Shown: positions 1 through 11,760 of the stretch, one piece after another
Numbering within the stretch: position 1 is the stretch's first letter
Layout of the letters: the number at the start of each line of letters is the position of its first letter
DNA from: Hetaerina americana
Taxonomy: Eukaryota > Arthropoda > Insecta > Odonata > Calopterygidae
NCBI GenBank assembly: GCA_022747635.1
Contig: JAKTNV010000003.1
Coordinates: 97,488,454 to 97,552,453 of the forward strand
Direction: 5' to 3'
DNA length: 64,000 bases
Position numbers and translations under genes: made by a program
The notes under the pieces: model-generated
What the model was told of the DNA's origin: nothing
Seen by the model: the letters and a program-made list of their open reading frames with translations, nothing else
The model's database searches: none

Positions 1-445
1 ATCTGCCTCGTCATAGCCTCCTAACTAAAACCGTTAATGAGAACCTAGAATTTTCTATTTCGCAATTCTAAATTCTTTAAACCATGTTCTTAAGTGTTGA
101 CCAAGTTTGAAAATAACGTATCATAAACATCCAGATATGTGATAAACACAAATTGGACTTCAGAGTGATGAGTTGCTGTAGGAATCGTTGGAAAAATTCC
201 ATTTCTATTGCATCATTTGCGTCCAATTTTATTTAAAATATGCTTAATAAATCGGAAAATTTAGAGCCAACAGCTACCGATTTGTGACCAGTACCCCAAA
301 AAATTGCTTTTGTCTTCAACGCTACTAGAGAATTTATACCAAAGTTTTATTTTTTATCTAATTGTTTAAAATTGCATGCCACAATCCGAACAGTGGTATT
401 AACTCCAGGTTAATTTTTTATTTCCTCCGTCAGAAGTTGAAATTA
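1..445. other. AT-rich, no feature seen
   Basis: Mixed AT-rich sequence with stops in all frames. I see no repeat, RNA or exon-like signal in it. It leads into the pyrimidine tract of the candidate acceptor at 483-495. Confidence 0.6.
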
Positions 446-495
446 CTCCATGAATTATTTTCCATGCCAAAATAAATTACGATTTTTTTCTGCAG

Positions 496-685
496 GCACT
501 CAAGTCTCTGTGATATCTGAAGTAGTTACTTCCACGGAATTTCCATCGCGTGGGTGCGCATACCTTGAAGGGGCTGCCGTCTCTCAGCAATATATACACC
601 CCGCCGGCCCCCTCTCCGATATTGCACCTCGGCACCTTTCCCGCTCCATGCAATTCCTCCGGCCACCGCCGTCGCTGCCGCCACC
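496..685 (+). CDS. candidate exon (unrecognised)
   Basis: Seen: a strong acceptor-like tract (TTTTTTTCTGCAG, AG at 494-495) and a consensus donor GTGAGTAA starting at 686 bound 190 nt. One frame is open throughout and reads about 63 residues, from GTQVSVISEVV to a proline-rich end (RPPPSLPPP). The segment is richer in GC and CpG than its surroundings and holds a TATA-like TATATAC at 590-596, so it could instead be a promoter plus short first exon starting at the ATG at 649. I recognise no protein family. Splice-like pairs this good occur by chance in 64 kb, so the call rests only on signal quality and the open frame. Neither neighbour suggests a partner exon. Confidence 0.2.
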
Positions 686-689
686 GTGA

Positions 690-1500
690 GTAACGACGTT
701 GCAAAATTCGACGGCAGGCCTCTTCGGAATCGATAAAACCGCGCTTCGTGCGAGATGTGGCAACGTCGCGGCCCCATATAACTCCGTGCAAAGAGGTTTT
801 AAGAGTCGGGAAAGGAAGGAGGACCAAGATGGAGTGCGAGATGGCGGGGAATTGACCCGGAATGGGCCATAGAACGATAGAACAGGAGTTGTATTATTGG
901 TTGCTAGTGCAACAAAATACCTCGTTTGAAAAGGCAATATTTGGTCACTTTTGGACGGGCATTTACCGCTGATCATTTGATCACCTTTATTTCCGCGGCA
1001 CGCCTCTTTTACCCTCCGTGCAGCATAAATTAGCCAGGCGGGGCATATGGATAGTGTGGGGGGGGGGTCGCGACGAAGATATTTATTCATGTAGTTGAAA
1101 TGCGGGTATTTTTTGCGGTAATTACCAAAAGCGCAACACACTGCCAGGTGAATTAACGACGCCAAGTTTTCACACGGAAAGTGAGAGAGATAGGGAGAAG
1201 CAGAGATGTGGCGGGGGACACGACAGGGCAGTCCGGGTTAAAATACATGACGCCTACATCTCCGCTTAAATTTCGCTAAAACAGGAAAACACAGAAGATT
1301 ACTAGCATGATTTATGACCCGGCGACTGACAAAAGTAAATATATTCGGAGGGAAATATGAAGACAAAGAGACCCTGGTGACGGAGATCACGGCGATATGA
1401 GGGAAACAGATATCTCGAAATTTAGGCAGAATTTTAACAGAAAATAATTTTGGGAAAAAAATGATAAAAACAAGAAAAAAACGTTTCCGGCTGGGAGGTG
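690..1500. other. mixed-composition stretch, G10 run
   Basis: Moderate GC in the first half, AT-richer after 1240. A run of ten G lies at 1058-1067. No conserved reading frame, RNA or transposon part recognised. Confidence 0.5.
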
Positions 1501-1518
1501 GAGGGAGGTTTATGATGT

Positions 1519-1540
1519 TTCAGCGGGATATCCCGCTGAA
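1519..1540. repeat. 22-bp perfect palindrome
   Basis: The half-site TTCAGCGGGAT is followed directly by its reverse complement, centred on GATATC, with no spacer. The symmetry stops at 1518/1541. No second copy was noticed by eye. It could be a protein-binding palindrome or a cruciform-prone site. Confidence 0.85.
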
Positions 1541-1659
1541 GTGCGGAAGGACAGATTTAACCCTTTCAGTTCACATCCACCCACGCCACCAAAAGGGTTG
1601 ACCGAATTCGGAATGAAGTGGGGAAGGAATGATATAAAGTGCGGGCGGGACTATTGGAG

Positions 1660-2420
1660 AGCAGGATAGAAGTCTCACTCCAAGCTATGCATTATTGAGT
1701 CCAATAACTCACGACACGGGCAAAGAGAGAACGAGATGGTCACGTAGAGAGGGAGTGAAAAGGGAGGGTGAAGGGGGAGTGTAGCGGAGGGGAGACAGAG
1801 AAAGACCAACAGATGAGCGGATGTATCGAATCTTTTGTTTTATGCTCGATCGTTCTTCGGCCATTCGAGTGAAGCATGGACCGAGGAGCGAGGCGGAACG
1901 GGGTCTGTGCCGTTCGTTCGACCACCACTACGTCAATACAGGACGCAGCCGACGCCATGTCCGACGTTACTATTGGCTCTCCCGGCATTCACTCACCCTC
2001 TCTTCCGCCACCCCACCCCCTCTAAGCCTCGTTCCCGTGCTACCCCCGTCCATACACGCCGCCTCTGCCCCAACCCACCGTCCCCCACAAGTTCCATACC
2101 CAATCCTCACCCCCCAAAACTTTGCCATATTCGCCCCCCCCTCTCCACAGAAACCCCCGCCCACCCACCTCGTAGCCCGCCAAACCCTACGCTTCCCCCC
2201 CGCCCAACCCCCGAGTGAGCCTCCCGCTGAAGCTCTACGCCCTACGACGCCAGCCCTCGCCCCCTTACCATCCTTCTTCCCCACCCAAAAAACGTCTCTC
2301 ATTTCATTTTTATCATTTTGTTTCGCTTTCGCCACCCTCATACTTACATTTCTCCATATCAGCACCATTTTGCCGAGCCGACGCTGAATCGGATGAATTA
2401 TTACGCAATTTTTTCCCCTT
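1660..2420. other. purine-to-pyrimidine island
   Basis: G/A-biased on the + strand from about 1700 to 1810, CpG-rich and unbiased from 1840 to 1980, then almost pure C/T to about 2300. A small inverted repeat GAACGG/CCGTTC (1896-1901, 1910-1915) sits in the unbiased centre. The overlapping Pro/Ser-rich and Gly/Arg-rich open frames on the two strands follow from the base bias and show no conserved motif. Confidence 0.6.
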
Positions 2421-3160
2421 CCCGGTCTGATGTTGGAACTTAATTAATTTTTATCTTTCTTTACATTCTCCATTGTTAATCATTCCCAGAAGCACGTGGC
2501 CCAACGGGATTGTTCATCGAAGTTTTGCCTTTTTTCCTCTATTTTTTGTTCGGCCTGCCCTCCTTTTTGCCCTTGTGGTTGAAATGGAATGGAAACACAT
2601 GCTTTTTCCATTCAACAACTTTGGATTGTCCGATGAAAGTTGCAAGAATTTCAATGCCTAGAAATAGTAAACCTGATTGAAGATGTGTACCATTATGTTT
2701 TTCAGTAGTAATTGTCCTAATTTACTTAATAGAAAAGGATCACATCTCTTTGAAATGTCTTAACTTTTCCATAGATTCTTAATTAAATACATTAAAATCA
2801 CTACGGTTGGGAAAACTAACAGGTCATATGTAAACGTGCGCTCTTTCTCTGGGAATGATCTAGAATTTGTAAGAGTAATTATAAAAAAGAGAAGAACTTA
2901 ATTACATCTTATTAATATTAGAACAAGAAATAATTCGTCACAGTCTAAACTTATTCTTCCGAAAATATGAACTGAGAGAATCATATTCATCAAATCATTG
3001 TTCAAATGACAACATATCGTGTGCACATGACTCATTCGCGAACTCTTATTTGGTTCTTGATTAGATTGCCCCTGGTACATCATGCATGAATTGCAACCAT
3101 TTATATCTTTAATTCCACGCTGTGGACGTAATTGAATCAGTTCGTACCGTTTCTATTACT
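2420..3160. other. AT-rich, no feature seen
   Basis: T-rich near 2520-2570, otherwise plain AT-rich sequence. No repeat family, RNA gene or splice-bounded open frame recognised. Confidence 0.55.
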
Positions 3161-3164
3161 TAAA

Positions 3165-5465
3165 AGGAGTGGAGGTCGAGACGAGGTCCCAGATAAATCT
3201 TGGAAAAGGGCACATTCACTGATATTCCCAGTGTTATTTTTCCCCTTTCAAAACACTCATTCCTTCTGCACAGAATTCACCCGCCTCTTCCCCAAAGCAC
3301 CCCCACTCAAGTCCATTCCTTTGAGGAGAGGGAGTTCCTCCACACGCCCTCTTCACATTACCTGCCCCCACCTCGATGCCCGCCCTTCGTCGCCCCCCTC
3401 TAAACTCACCGGCCCCTAAAATCCCATGGGATTTGACGGACGCTCCCCGTACCCACCACCCCCGTTTCCGGCCCACTACCCCTCTTCCTCCCCTTCCTCC
3501 TTCACCGCATCAAACTCCTCATTTCCCAGCCATCTCTCATCTCTCTCGCTCTTTCGCCATGGGAATGGAGGAAAAAGCCTCAATATACAAGAAAAAGAAG
3601 ATTCTTGGACGAGGAAAAAAAATTTCGCGGAGTGAAACATACTGGGAGTTTGAGAGTGTTTTCTCATCCTCTTCTACTTGGGGTGGGAGAAGATAGGGCC
3701 TTCTCAACCCACACCCTATTTTTGTGTGCGTGCTCGAGTGCTTGTGTCCGTCCAAAAATGAAGTTGAAGAAAGCCTTCCTCTTCCATCCACATCCTTTGT
3801 TGCACACCACCTCTTCACAGCCGCGTCCTCCACCACAGCACCCAATCTTCTCCCCGCAGTGAGCGCCGCTGGAAGGAAACCTCCCCTGGACCAGCAGCTG
3901 CGGAACCTTCTCCATTTTTCTCATCCTTCCCCTTCTCCCTCAGACCTCACTCCCTTCCCTGTCCCTAATCTTCCACAATCCAAACTCTTCCCCTGCTCCC
4001 CTTTCCCTTTTTCCACAACCACAAAAGAAGGGAGGTAAAAATCCTCATTCACGTCATCACGAGGTCGCCATCTTACTTCAACCCCCACCCTCCAAACACA
4101 TCCCTCTTCGCCCTTTGCTCCTCCCGCAATTTCGACATTTTTTTCTTCGAACACCCCGGAGCTCGTGCTTCATCAGTTTTGTGGTTAATTTTCCGAGAGA
4201 TACATTGGCCTCCGCCTCCCTCGCTTCTCCCTTACCATTCCCAAGCACTTAGTCCCATCTCATCAAAATCCCTTTCGAACCGCTCTCCACCATTCATCCC
4301 AGAGCATCTTCCCGATACTTTACCAGCAAACAATTTTTCCCCCCAACCATTCGAAATTACCCTCTCCCCCGATTCTCTTTCTCTCTCCCTCTCGGTACTT
4401 CTTTTCAACCGTAACCCGATAGGACCCATCAATAAATATAGTATATCGCTGAGAAGGAGGGAGGCGAGGAGGTGATACCCCTTTCGAATCAATTTGTTAT
4501 TTGTATCCCGGCACCGTCCCCGAGTTTCGTCACATCATCTGCATCTCTCGCTACTCTCATTCATTTCGGGTGATCAATAAAAGCTTCCTCTGACGCCGCC
4601 TCTTCGCGAGCCGTCTTCCAAGAAAAAAAATCCCCACTCTCTTGCTCGTCAACCCTTTCCACCGCCCACTCCAACATCCCTCTTAAGTTTTCTTCCGTTT
4701 CCCACCCCCGTAATGCAATTCCCTCTCCTCAGGAATAAATCCTCCACATCCTCCTCTCCTTGTTCCTTGCATGTGAGAGCCCACCTTGCACCACACTTTC
4801 CTCTCTCCTCCCCTCCCTCATCTTCTCACTCTTCCCCCGCAGGCGATGCGATATTGCGAACCACAGGCTCCACCCTTCGTCCGCAATATCCCGAAATGGA
4901 TGCTTTGGGGCTCTTTTTGAGAGGCCGCGGGGCACAGGAGAGGGAGGATGGGGCAGGAGGGAAAATGGGTATAAGAGGGGGTAGTGGAGAGTTGGATGTA
5001 AGAGAAAAGGGAGGGAAAGGTCTCCTCCGGCGAAGTATGGGTGTGTGAGAGAAAGAGAAGACGGGCAGAAGGACGGGCGGCAGGTCTGGCAATGGAGGAG
5101 GGAGGGACGGCGGGAGGAAGTGTGCGCTGGGGAAGAAAGAAAGGTTTTCCGCCGCCACAATATGAATTGTGCGTGCGTGTGCAAAAGGGTGGTCACGTGG
5201 TTTCCGAGGAGACCCCTCTTGCTCGTACACACACACTCATATTCTCTCTCCCACCCTTCTTTCTCGCCAGACGTGAAAGAGGAAATTAATAAAGGACGGG
5301 CGAGGGTATTTGTGGGTGGAAGGGGGAGAGGGAAGGCGGCGACGGAATGGGAAAGGCGAAAAGAAAGAGGGAGAGAGAGAGCAAAAAGAAACGGAGGCGG
5401 AGTGGATATGGGGTGTGGCCCGGGGAGGTGTTTTCACACGGGCGAAAAAATTATTGATAGCAGGA
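3165..5465. other. long pyrimidine-to-purine island
   Basis: C/T-dominated on the + strand from about 3240 to 4840, broken by an A-rich patch (3545-3640), then G/A-dominated from 4915 to 5430 with a short C/T patch at 5215-5270. The polarity changes at a 9-bp inverted repeat (4850-4890). Open frames here, such as 4729-5232 minus, are low-complexity and antisense to one another. Confidence 0.6.
4850..4890. repeat. inverted repeat at strand-bias switch
   Basis: GATATTGCG (4850-4858) and CGCAATATC (4882-4890) are perfect reverse complements with a 23-nt spacer. They lie where the + strand turns from pyrimidine-rich to purine-rich. Confidence 0.7.
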
Positions 5466-6480
5466 TAATTGAATCTTCGTGACGGTGGAGGAAGAATAAA
5501 CCGATTTCCCTCGGCGTCGCTTATCCATCATTCGGGAGGAACTTGGAAATGTGCAGTGCGTGACGGTCCAATAGGTAAACGAGAAAGCATGATTAGAAGA
5601 CGGTGCCCTCGCTAGATCTCTCTTCTGACACGTGTAATAGTCGAATAAATACGTTCGTGTGGCACGATGTCCAACGACTACTTATTGGTTATTTTCTTTG
5701 TGCATTGCATATGAATTTGCTGGATTTGTACGAATTTATTACAGCAATGGCAAACGAAGAAAATGACCACTTTTTCTTCATTTCGTTAAAACATTCTACG
5801 CATCAGTTTCATTTTAAATTATTTTTTTGTCATAAATCAATACGTATTTTGATTTTAATGCGTCTTATTTCGATTTAACACTTTCAAAAAACCATCTCCG
5901 TTACTTCAATCACTACAAAAGGCCATAATAATAAAAACAAACGATTTTAATTAAGTTTAATCGTGTTTGATTGGATTGTGTACTGATTCAAATAAACTGG
6001 TATCCATTTTATAACCTTTGTGCTAGCCAGAATTGAAATACGTACATTATTTTTCACTTGCAGATAATTTAACTGGCACGATTCATTGGGTCAAGGCATT
6101 AAGTGTTTATACATTTATTTGCAACGGTAGATATCCAAATAACCAAAAATTAAGATGGATTACTGATTGGTTGAGATTTCGGATTCCAAGTCGAAAACCT
6201 TTTGACGTATTTCAATTGATCTTCATTCAAATATTGTGATCTTTAAATGGTTTCTTTATTAACCAGTCGTCATTAAATAGCTTAATTGTTACTTTTCTAA
6301 CAGTAAAGCATATTATTATAGGTAAGGCGCTTCTAACATTTTGTCCGTGGTGCGCCATTAGGCCGACTTTCAGAAAGGAACGGGACCTGCGCCCTGACAC
6401 TATTTTACAAAATGTATTCCGACGGCTTTTGTCAGACTTGCACCCTCACCGAGGTCCAAGTAATGAAGTGTGTGCGAAGA
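5465..6480. other. AT-rich, no confident feature
   Basis: Reading frames at 5603-5878 and 6033-6239 are open for 91 and 68 codons but match no family I know. An acceptor-like TTTTTCACTTGCAG ends at 6063, without a convincing donor downstream. Confidence 0.45.
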
Positions 6481-6980
6481 ATGAGAGGAAAGGCCCATAA
6501 CAGGCTGAAATACAGAAGTTGAGTGAGATGAGAGAGGGGGTTTGCCCGAGAGAATGAACCCATCGTCTTCCCCACCTCCATCGCTCGCCCTCGCAGAGCA
6601 CTTTACGTATTAACCCTACCCCCTCAGCTCTCTCTCTTCCACAACCCTTTGCCAGGCTCTCATCCCCTTCCCGGCTTTCAAATAGGGAGGCAACACTTTC
6701 CGTGTCATCTCGCACCATATTACCTTCACACTCCCTTCCCTCTCTCCCCTATGTTTTTTCCACTCCCCAAAAATTCTCCCAGCCCAGAAACTTCCACCGA
6801 CTTCAACGTCGTCCCTAACCTCCCACCCTCCACCACCTATTCTCCCTGCTCCATTCACTTCACATTATTCGCGCCTACATACCCCCCTCCAACCTCATTC
6901 TTTCCTAAACCCCAAATAACCCCTTTATCTCGTCCACCGTCTACGCATATTAAGAAGTTGCAAATGGGGGGGGGGGCATA
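6480..6980. other. pyrimidine-rich island ending in G11
   Basis: C/T-rich on the + strand from about 6545 to 6950, ending in an eleven-G run at 6966-6976. No gene recognised. Confidence 0.55.
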
Positions 6981-7930
6981 GCCGAGGATGAGGAACTCAT
7001 TTTATTTTAACAGGGTTGCAAAGCAACTCCTTCCGCTTTTAGCTACTCCGTTTTATGGATGTTCTAATTCAGAGGGAGTCTCCATACAAATCTCTGCCTT
7101 TTCCAAGCACGGTTTCTCTCCCCAGTGGGTCGCAAATATGCTCTATTGTTATAATTATATCGGCGGGACTCAGAAAATAACTAACACGTTCTCCGTGTTC
7201 AAGCATGCGACTGCGTCTTTTCACTGGAGAATGTGAAACAGAAGAAAGGCTGAATAGAGATTGAAAACCTGGAAAAATATTAACTCAGTTACAGGTAAGG
7301 CGTTTCCTACGCTATATTGATGAGATTTATTAAATAAAATCAAGCCTAAAACAGTTCGCAACTAATGCAGATTTCCTGAAATTAGATCAATATTTTTAGG
7401 CCTTTTTGCTAAATACAATAACTTATTTATATTATAGGAAATATTAATAAATGAGGTTTATTTATTTAATAGAGATTTACTTTACTAAATTCTTAAACTA
7501 AACCATGATTATACATTATACTAAACCTTTCGTGCCATTCTATACCCAGAAATCAGCATAGCATACGATTAAAAATTTTAACGGAAATATTCCAATTGAT
7601 TCATTCATTTAATTATGAATTAATGAAACTGACAATGACGTCGGTGCAAGCTATAAAAGCCATAAATGAATAACCACTCACTGGGGAGACTCAAGATAAA
7701 TATCTAACGAACGCAGTTCCAGCGAAGTTCATTAAATCCCTGTCCACTGATGCGACCCTACATGCGTCAAATCATGGCCGCTTCACATAGCACCGATATA
7801 GTAGAGTAGGAAGTAAAAACCTTCATAACATCGACATGACCACTTATGAACACCAAAAAGTAAACAGCCTCAACGATGTGTCACGATGTTTTTGCCATCG
7901 GGGAGGCCAATGAGAATTATGCGTCGCTAT
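6980..7930. other. no gene recognised; isolated splice-like sites
   Basis: An acceptor-like TTTCTCTCCCCAG ends at 7124 and a donor ACAG|GTAAGG follows at 7294, but no frame is open across the interval. From 7300 on the sequence is plain AT-rich DNA. Confidence 0.45.
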
Positions 7931-8530
7931 TTGGAAGGGGGGAGCAGAGAGAGCGAGGTAATACAACCCAATGAGGCAACTACTGGAAGAAAAAGGAGGA
8001 GGTTGCAGGCATACCCGTGCGAAGAGGAATAAAAGCAGCGGGTCGGTGCGGGCACACAAGAGGGAGACTGAAAAGAAGAGGGAGGGGCGATTAATAAAGG
8101 AAGGGATGAGCGCTGGATGGATCCTCTGCGGGGGGGCCAAAATATTCGAATGCATCTGCATTGGACTGGCATGGTCTCCCGACACCGGAAACGGTGGAAT
8201 AATGGAATAGGGAATGTGGCAGCTAACAAATGGGCGTCCCTGGCGAAGTCGTCGTGCGATATAAATTGTGAGGTAGACTCTGCCACACAACACTCCCCTT
8301 TCCCCTTTCCCACCTCCCCCCTCGTGCGCCAGCCCACCTCCAGCCACACTATGCCCAACAACTAAGCACACACATACACAAGCGAGAGAGAGAGAAAACT
8401 CATACACCTCCAAACCCCCTTCCCCAACGACTTCTTTCCTCTGATGCCCATCCTTCCCCCTCTTTTCAGCCTCTCCAATCCACCTCAAATAATACGCCAC
8501 CGTGAACGCCCACCACTCCCGCCGGGGTAG
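7930..8530. other. purine-to-pyrimidine island
   Basis: G/A-rich to about 8130, mixed in the middle, then C/T-rich 8285-8480. A short inverted repeat AATGCA/TGCATT with a 2-nt spacer lies in the transition near 8149-8162. The 218-codon minus-strand frame spanning the island is low-complexity. Confidence 0.55.
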
Positions 8531-9760
8531 CCATGAATTCGCGCACGCGAAGTTAACAGCACGGAGAGCTTAACGAACATTGATTCGAAATTTTGAATAT
8601 ACAATCCTCTCGCATCCGTTGCATCACAATCAAATTTGTGAGATAAGTCCGTGTAGGGAGGGTAGAATATAAGCGCGAATTTCCGAGTGGCTTAACCCAC
8701 TGGATCCATAAATGCGAAGGTGAGGGTGGCGAGTTCTTTTTAAAGGCAAAAAATAGTTTTCCACGACCCGGTGGATCTATGCCTTTCGGCCCACCTATGA
8801 TATGACTGTTGCTTTCATTATTAATCATCATATTGGATGAACATTGATAGCGTTGCATAATATTTCATTGAATATATTTGTACTGTGCGAATTTCTTGGA
8901 AGTAAATGTGAAAACTTGCACTATTCCATACAAAATTGAGAAAAATATTATAGTTAGACCAAATGAAAGTTATATCGCTGATATGAATGTATTATTTGAG
9001 TCACTGATATAGAATGTCAATCTGTTGATTTAAATATAATATCTATTTAAATTAATCTCACAACATAAAGTAATTCCAGTGAAGCCTTTATTAAATAATT
9101 CTAATCTATTTGACAATAAAACGTGACATGAAAATCTTTAATATTGGTAACGCGAAATCTCCCATTTAATTTATCTTAACATACTTCAGTTTTGCCATTA
9201 CCGGAGAGTATTGAGATTGATGGTTCTTTAATTTTTACCATTAGGTTGCGAACCGATAAATAACTAGCAGGTGAAAGTTTTCGACATTGGATTTTACAAA
9301 TTCTATTTACGTTCTCATGTTAGCCTTACAATAGCTACAAAAATAAAATTTCCAGACACCAAATTCTCTCAAATATTGTTTTTCTAGAGGTCAATTTAAA
9401 AAGTGTTAGTTTATATTTAGCATCAGAATTTTTATCTAATGGCAATACAGGTATATAGCGACGTCAATGAGTTTCGCTATCTGAATTATTCATTTAGACC
9501 AAAGTGGTTACTCGGAATTCTTCACGTATGATCATTTAAACATGCCGATTTTTAAATATTTTTTCTATTAATTTTTTTTTCAAAGCGTGATTTGTATAAA
9601 ATATTTCATTTTACTATTTTCGTCGAGATCTTTCCATAGTAAACTGTACTAGAATTTCCTATTGGTTCGAAGGTTAGCAATGTTCTTTGGCAGTTTCGTG
9701 ATAAATACCGATTCACGTCTTTGTGCAATCTCGCATTACCATATGGATTCCACATAAGCA
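8530..9760. other. AT-rich, no feature seen
   Basis: Dense stops in all six frames and no recognised repeat. Confidence 0.6.
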
Positions 9761-9774
9761 ATATATGTATATAT

Positions 9775-9830
<56 letters not shown>
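9761..9830. repeat. (TA)n microsatellite
   Basis: About 70 bp of alternating A and T with one TG step near its start and one AATA interruption near 9784. Confidence 0.95.
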
Positions 9831-9832
<2 letters not shown>

Positions 9833-10730
9833 TTGGCTATTGACTTTATCACCAGAGAATATGCAAATAATAGTAGTCCTTAGACGGCCTTGACAAAAAA
9901 CATGAATTTTTTAATTTGATATTTTTTCGAAAAGAATTTTTTCATAAATTACTCAATAATATACAAATTTTAATGAAATGACAAATCATGAAAACCATCG
10001 AGAAGAATTACCTAAAATAAAAAAATTAGGAAAATTTTTATTTCAAAATACCACTGAACTCTTCTAAACCTCGAGGTATGATATTCCTGATCAAGAGATA
10101 AAAAATCGAAGTATTGACGCTCATATTAAGTTTTCACACTTGGTAATACTTTCCGTTTCTTGGTTATTGAGTATAGAATTCTAGGTTGCTTATCTCTAAC
10201 GACTGATGAAGTAAGTTTTTATTCTTACTAGCTTAAATATCAATAATCGGATGATAGAATAATGAATTCATAGAAATAATAAAATGAGCATCAAAGTAGA
10301 TGCAAATGCTTTTGTGAGAAACTATTTCTGTTTGTATTTATGAGTAATAACATTTTTAAGAGGAAGGTAATTGTTTAAAACAACCATAAAATATCTGATA
10401 TATACCTCCAAAAGAAATCTAAAGTAAACAATAAAACTATTATTAAAAGATGAAATTAATAAGTGTAACATAAGTTTTGTTGCCTGAGAAAACAATAGAG
10501 TAAGCAACTCAGTTCCCATTGGTGTGTCCTTTTACTTTCTCTTGGCTCTTGCAGATCCAGAACTTCCATAAAATTTGAAATGTTACTGAATTAAATCTCA
10601 ATGAAAGCCATTCTTACAGGTCAAGGACATTCTTGAGCAAAAATTTCCATAGTTTTGAACCCATCATAAAGGCCTAAAAACCTTTTTCTCGGTGATTCTT
10701 TGCACATTTATGTATTCTTATGCTCTCGAA
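9831..10730. other. AT-rich, no confident feature
   Basis: An acceptor-like CTCTTGGCTCTTGCAG ends near 10554, but every frame behind it closes before a usable donor. Nothing else is recognisable. Confidence 0.5.
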
Positions 10731-10734
10731 GGTG

Positions 10735-11760
10735 AATTCATCTCATTTTCATCCATCAATCATGAATTCTTCTCCTCTGCCGACATGTTCCATTAGGTTT
10801 GGCAACACTGGATTCATTCAAAATACCTTCCCGCCCCCAAAACTTCCCGCCCCTTCCATCCCGTCCATTGCCTCATCGGCCATCAAGCCCACCAAGTCTC
10901 ACTCCCCCCTCCCGCACTCCGCCTGTTCTCTTCGCCCTCAAAAAAAGGCTCCCACTCGGCGCTCTTTTGGGAGGATACCCTTTGATTACCATACCTTAGC
11001 GTCTCAAACTGTGCCCTCACAGCATCAACTTTTTACCACTCCCTATTCGTGCTTTTCTGGCATAACGGATGTGAGTAGGAAAGAATAAAAGGCGAACGAT
11101 AGGCCAAGCACTGCGTGTTGTTTACATTCCGCTGGATCCAAAAGGGAGAAAATCCGTCCACGGTTCCTGTTTCTGCTAGCGAATCGAAGAAGAGAACACT
11201 CGGTAAGAAAAGGTGAGTCTTGAAGGGAACCAGTTAACAGGAACCTCCGCTCTTTGCGTAAGGAGAAGTACCTATACAGCAATCGAGGGACAGCCTTTAC
11301 GTCCCGGTCGGGATGAGATTCAGACAATGCTCCGCCACGCCGCTTTTCTACCGGCTGCGTCTTTACGCTCCATCAGGTGAGGATGCAGATTGATGATCTC
11401 TCCTTTCCCTTCATTCCTATCGATAATGCCGACTGAATAATGCATTCGCGGAGACGCAGTGGCTGAGAAGGGATGGGTCGATCGTTTGCGATTAAATCAC
11501 TTCTTCGAGGGTCGGATTTGGATCGTGAGAATGTGGATTTAAATTCCTTTTCGGGGAATATGAGTCCACTGGCCATTGCGGGATCTAAGGGGCAGGGCTA
11601 TTGCTCTGGAAGGAGAAAAGGGGAGCGCTGGCCCCATTTGAGCACTGCCAAACCGCGTCGCTGTTTTGCCGCGATCCGAGTTCGCACTTTTAGTCACTTA
11701 CGTGGGTATTTATATGTACTCGAAAGAGTTAGTAATGCCAATTTTAGCTAGCTTTGACCT
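10735..11760. other. GC-richer block with several donor-like sites
   Basis: C-rich at 10800-10980, then more balanced and CpG-containing to 11750. Consensus donors occur at AAAAG|GTGAGT (near 11213) and CATCAG|GTGAGG (11377). Before the latter, an ATG at 11313 opens a 21-codon frame (MRFRQCSATPLFYRLRLYAPS). This could be a short first exon but no family is recognised. Confidence 0.3.

Noticed and set aside
4729..5232. 167-codon minus frame across the bias switch
   Set aside because: Antisense to several equally long frames and no recognisable domain.
7125..7293. Segment between a good acceptor and an ACAG|GTAAGG donor
   Set aside because: All three frames contain stops before the donor, so it is not a coding exon; a non-coding exon cannot be excluded.
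10555..10619. Segment after a CTCTTGGCTCTTGCAG acceptor
   Set aside because: Donor would be GTCAAG, which is poor, and no frame is open.
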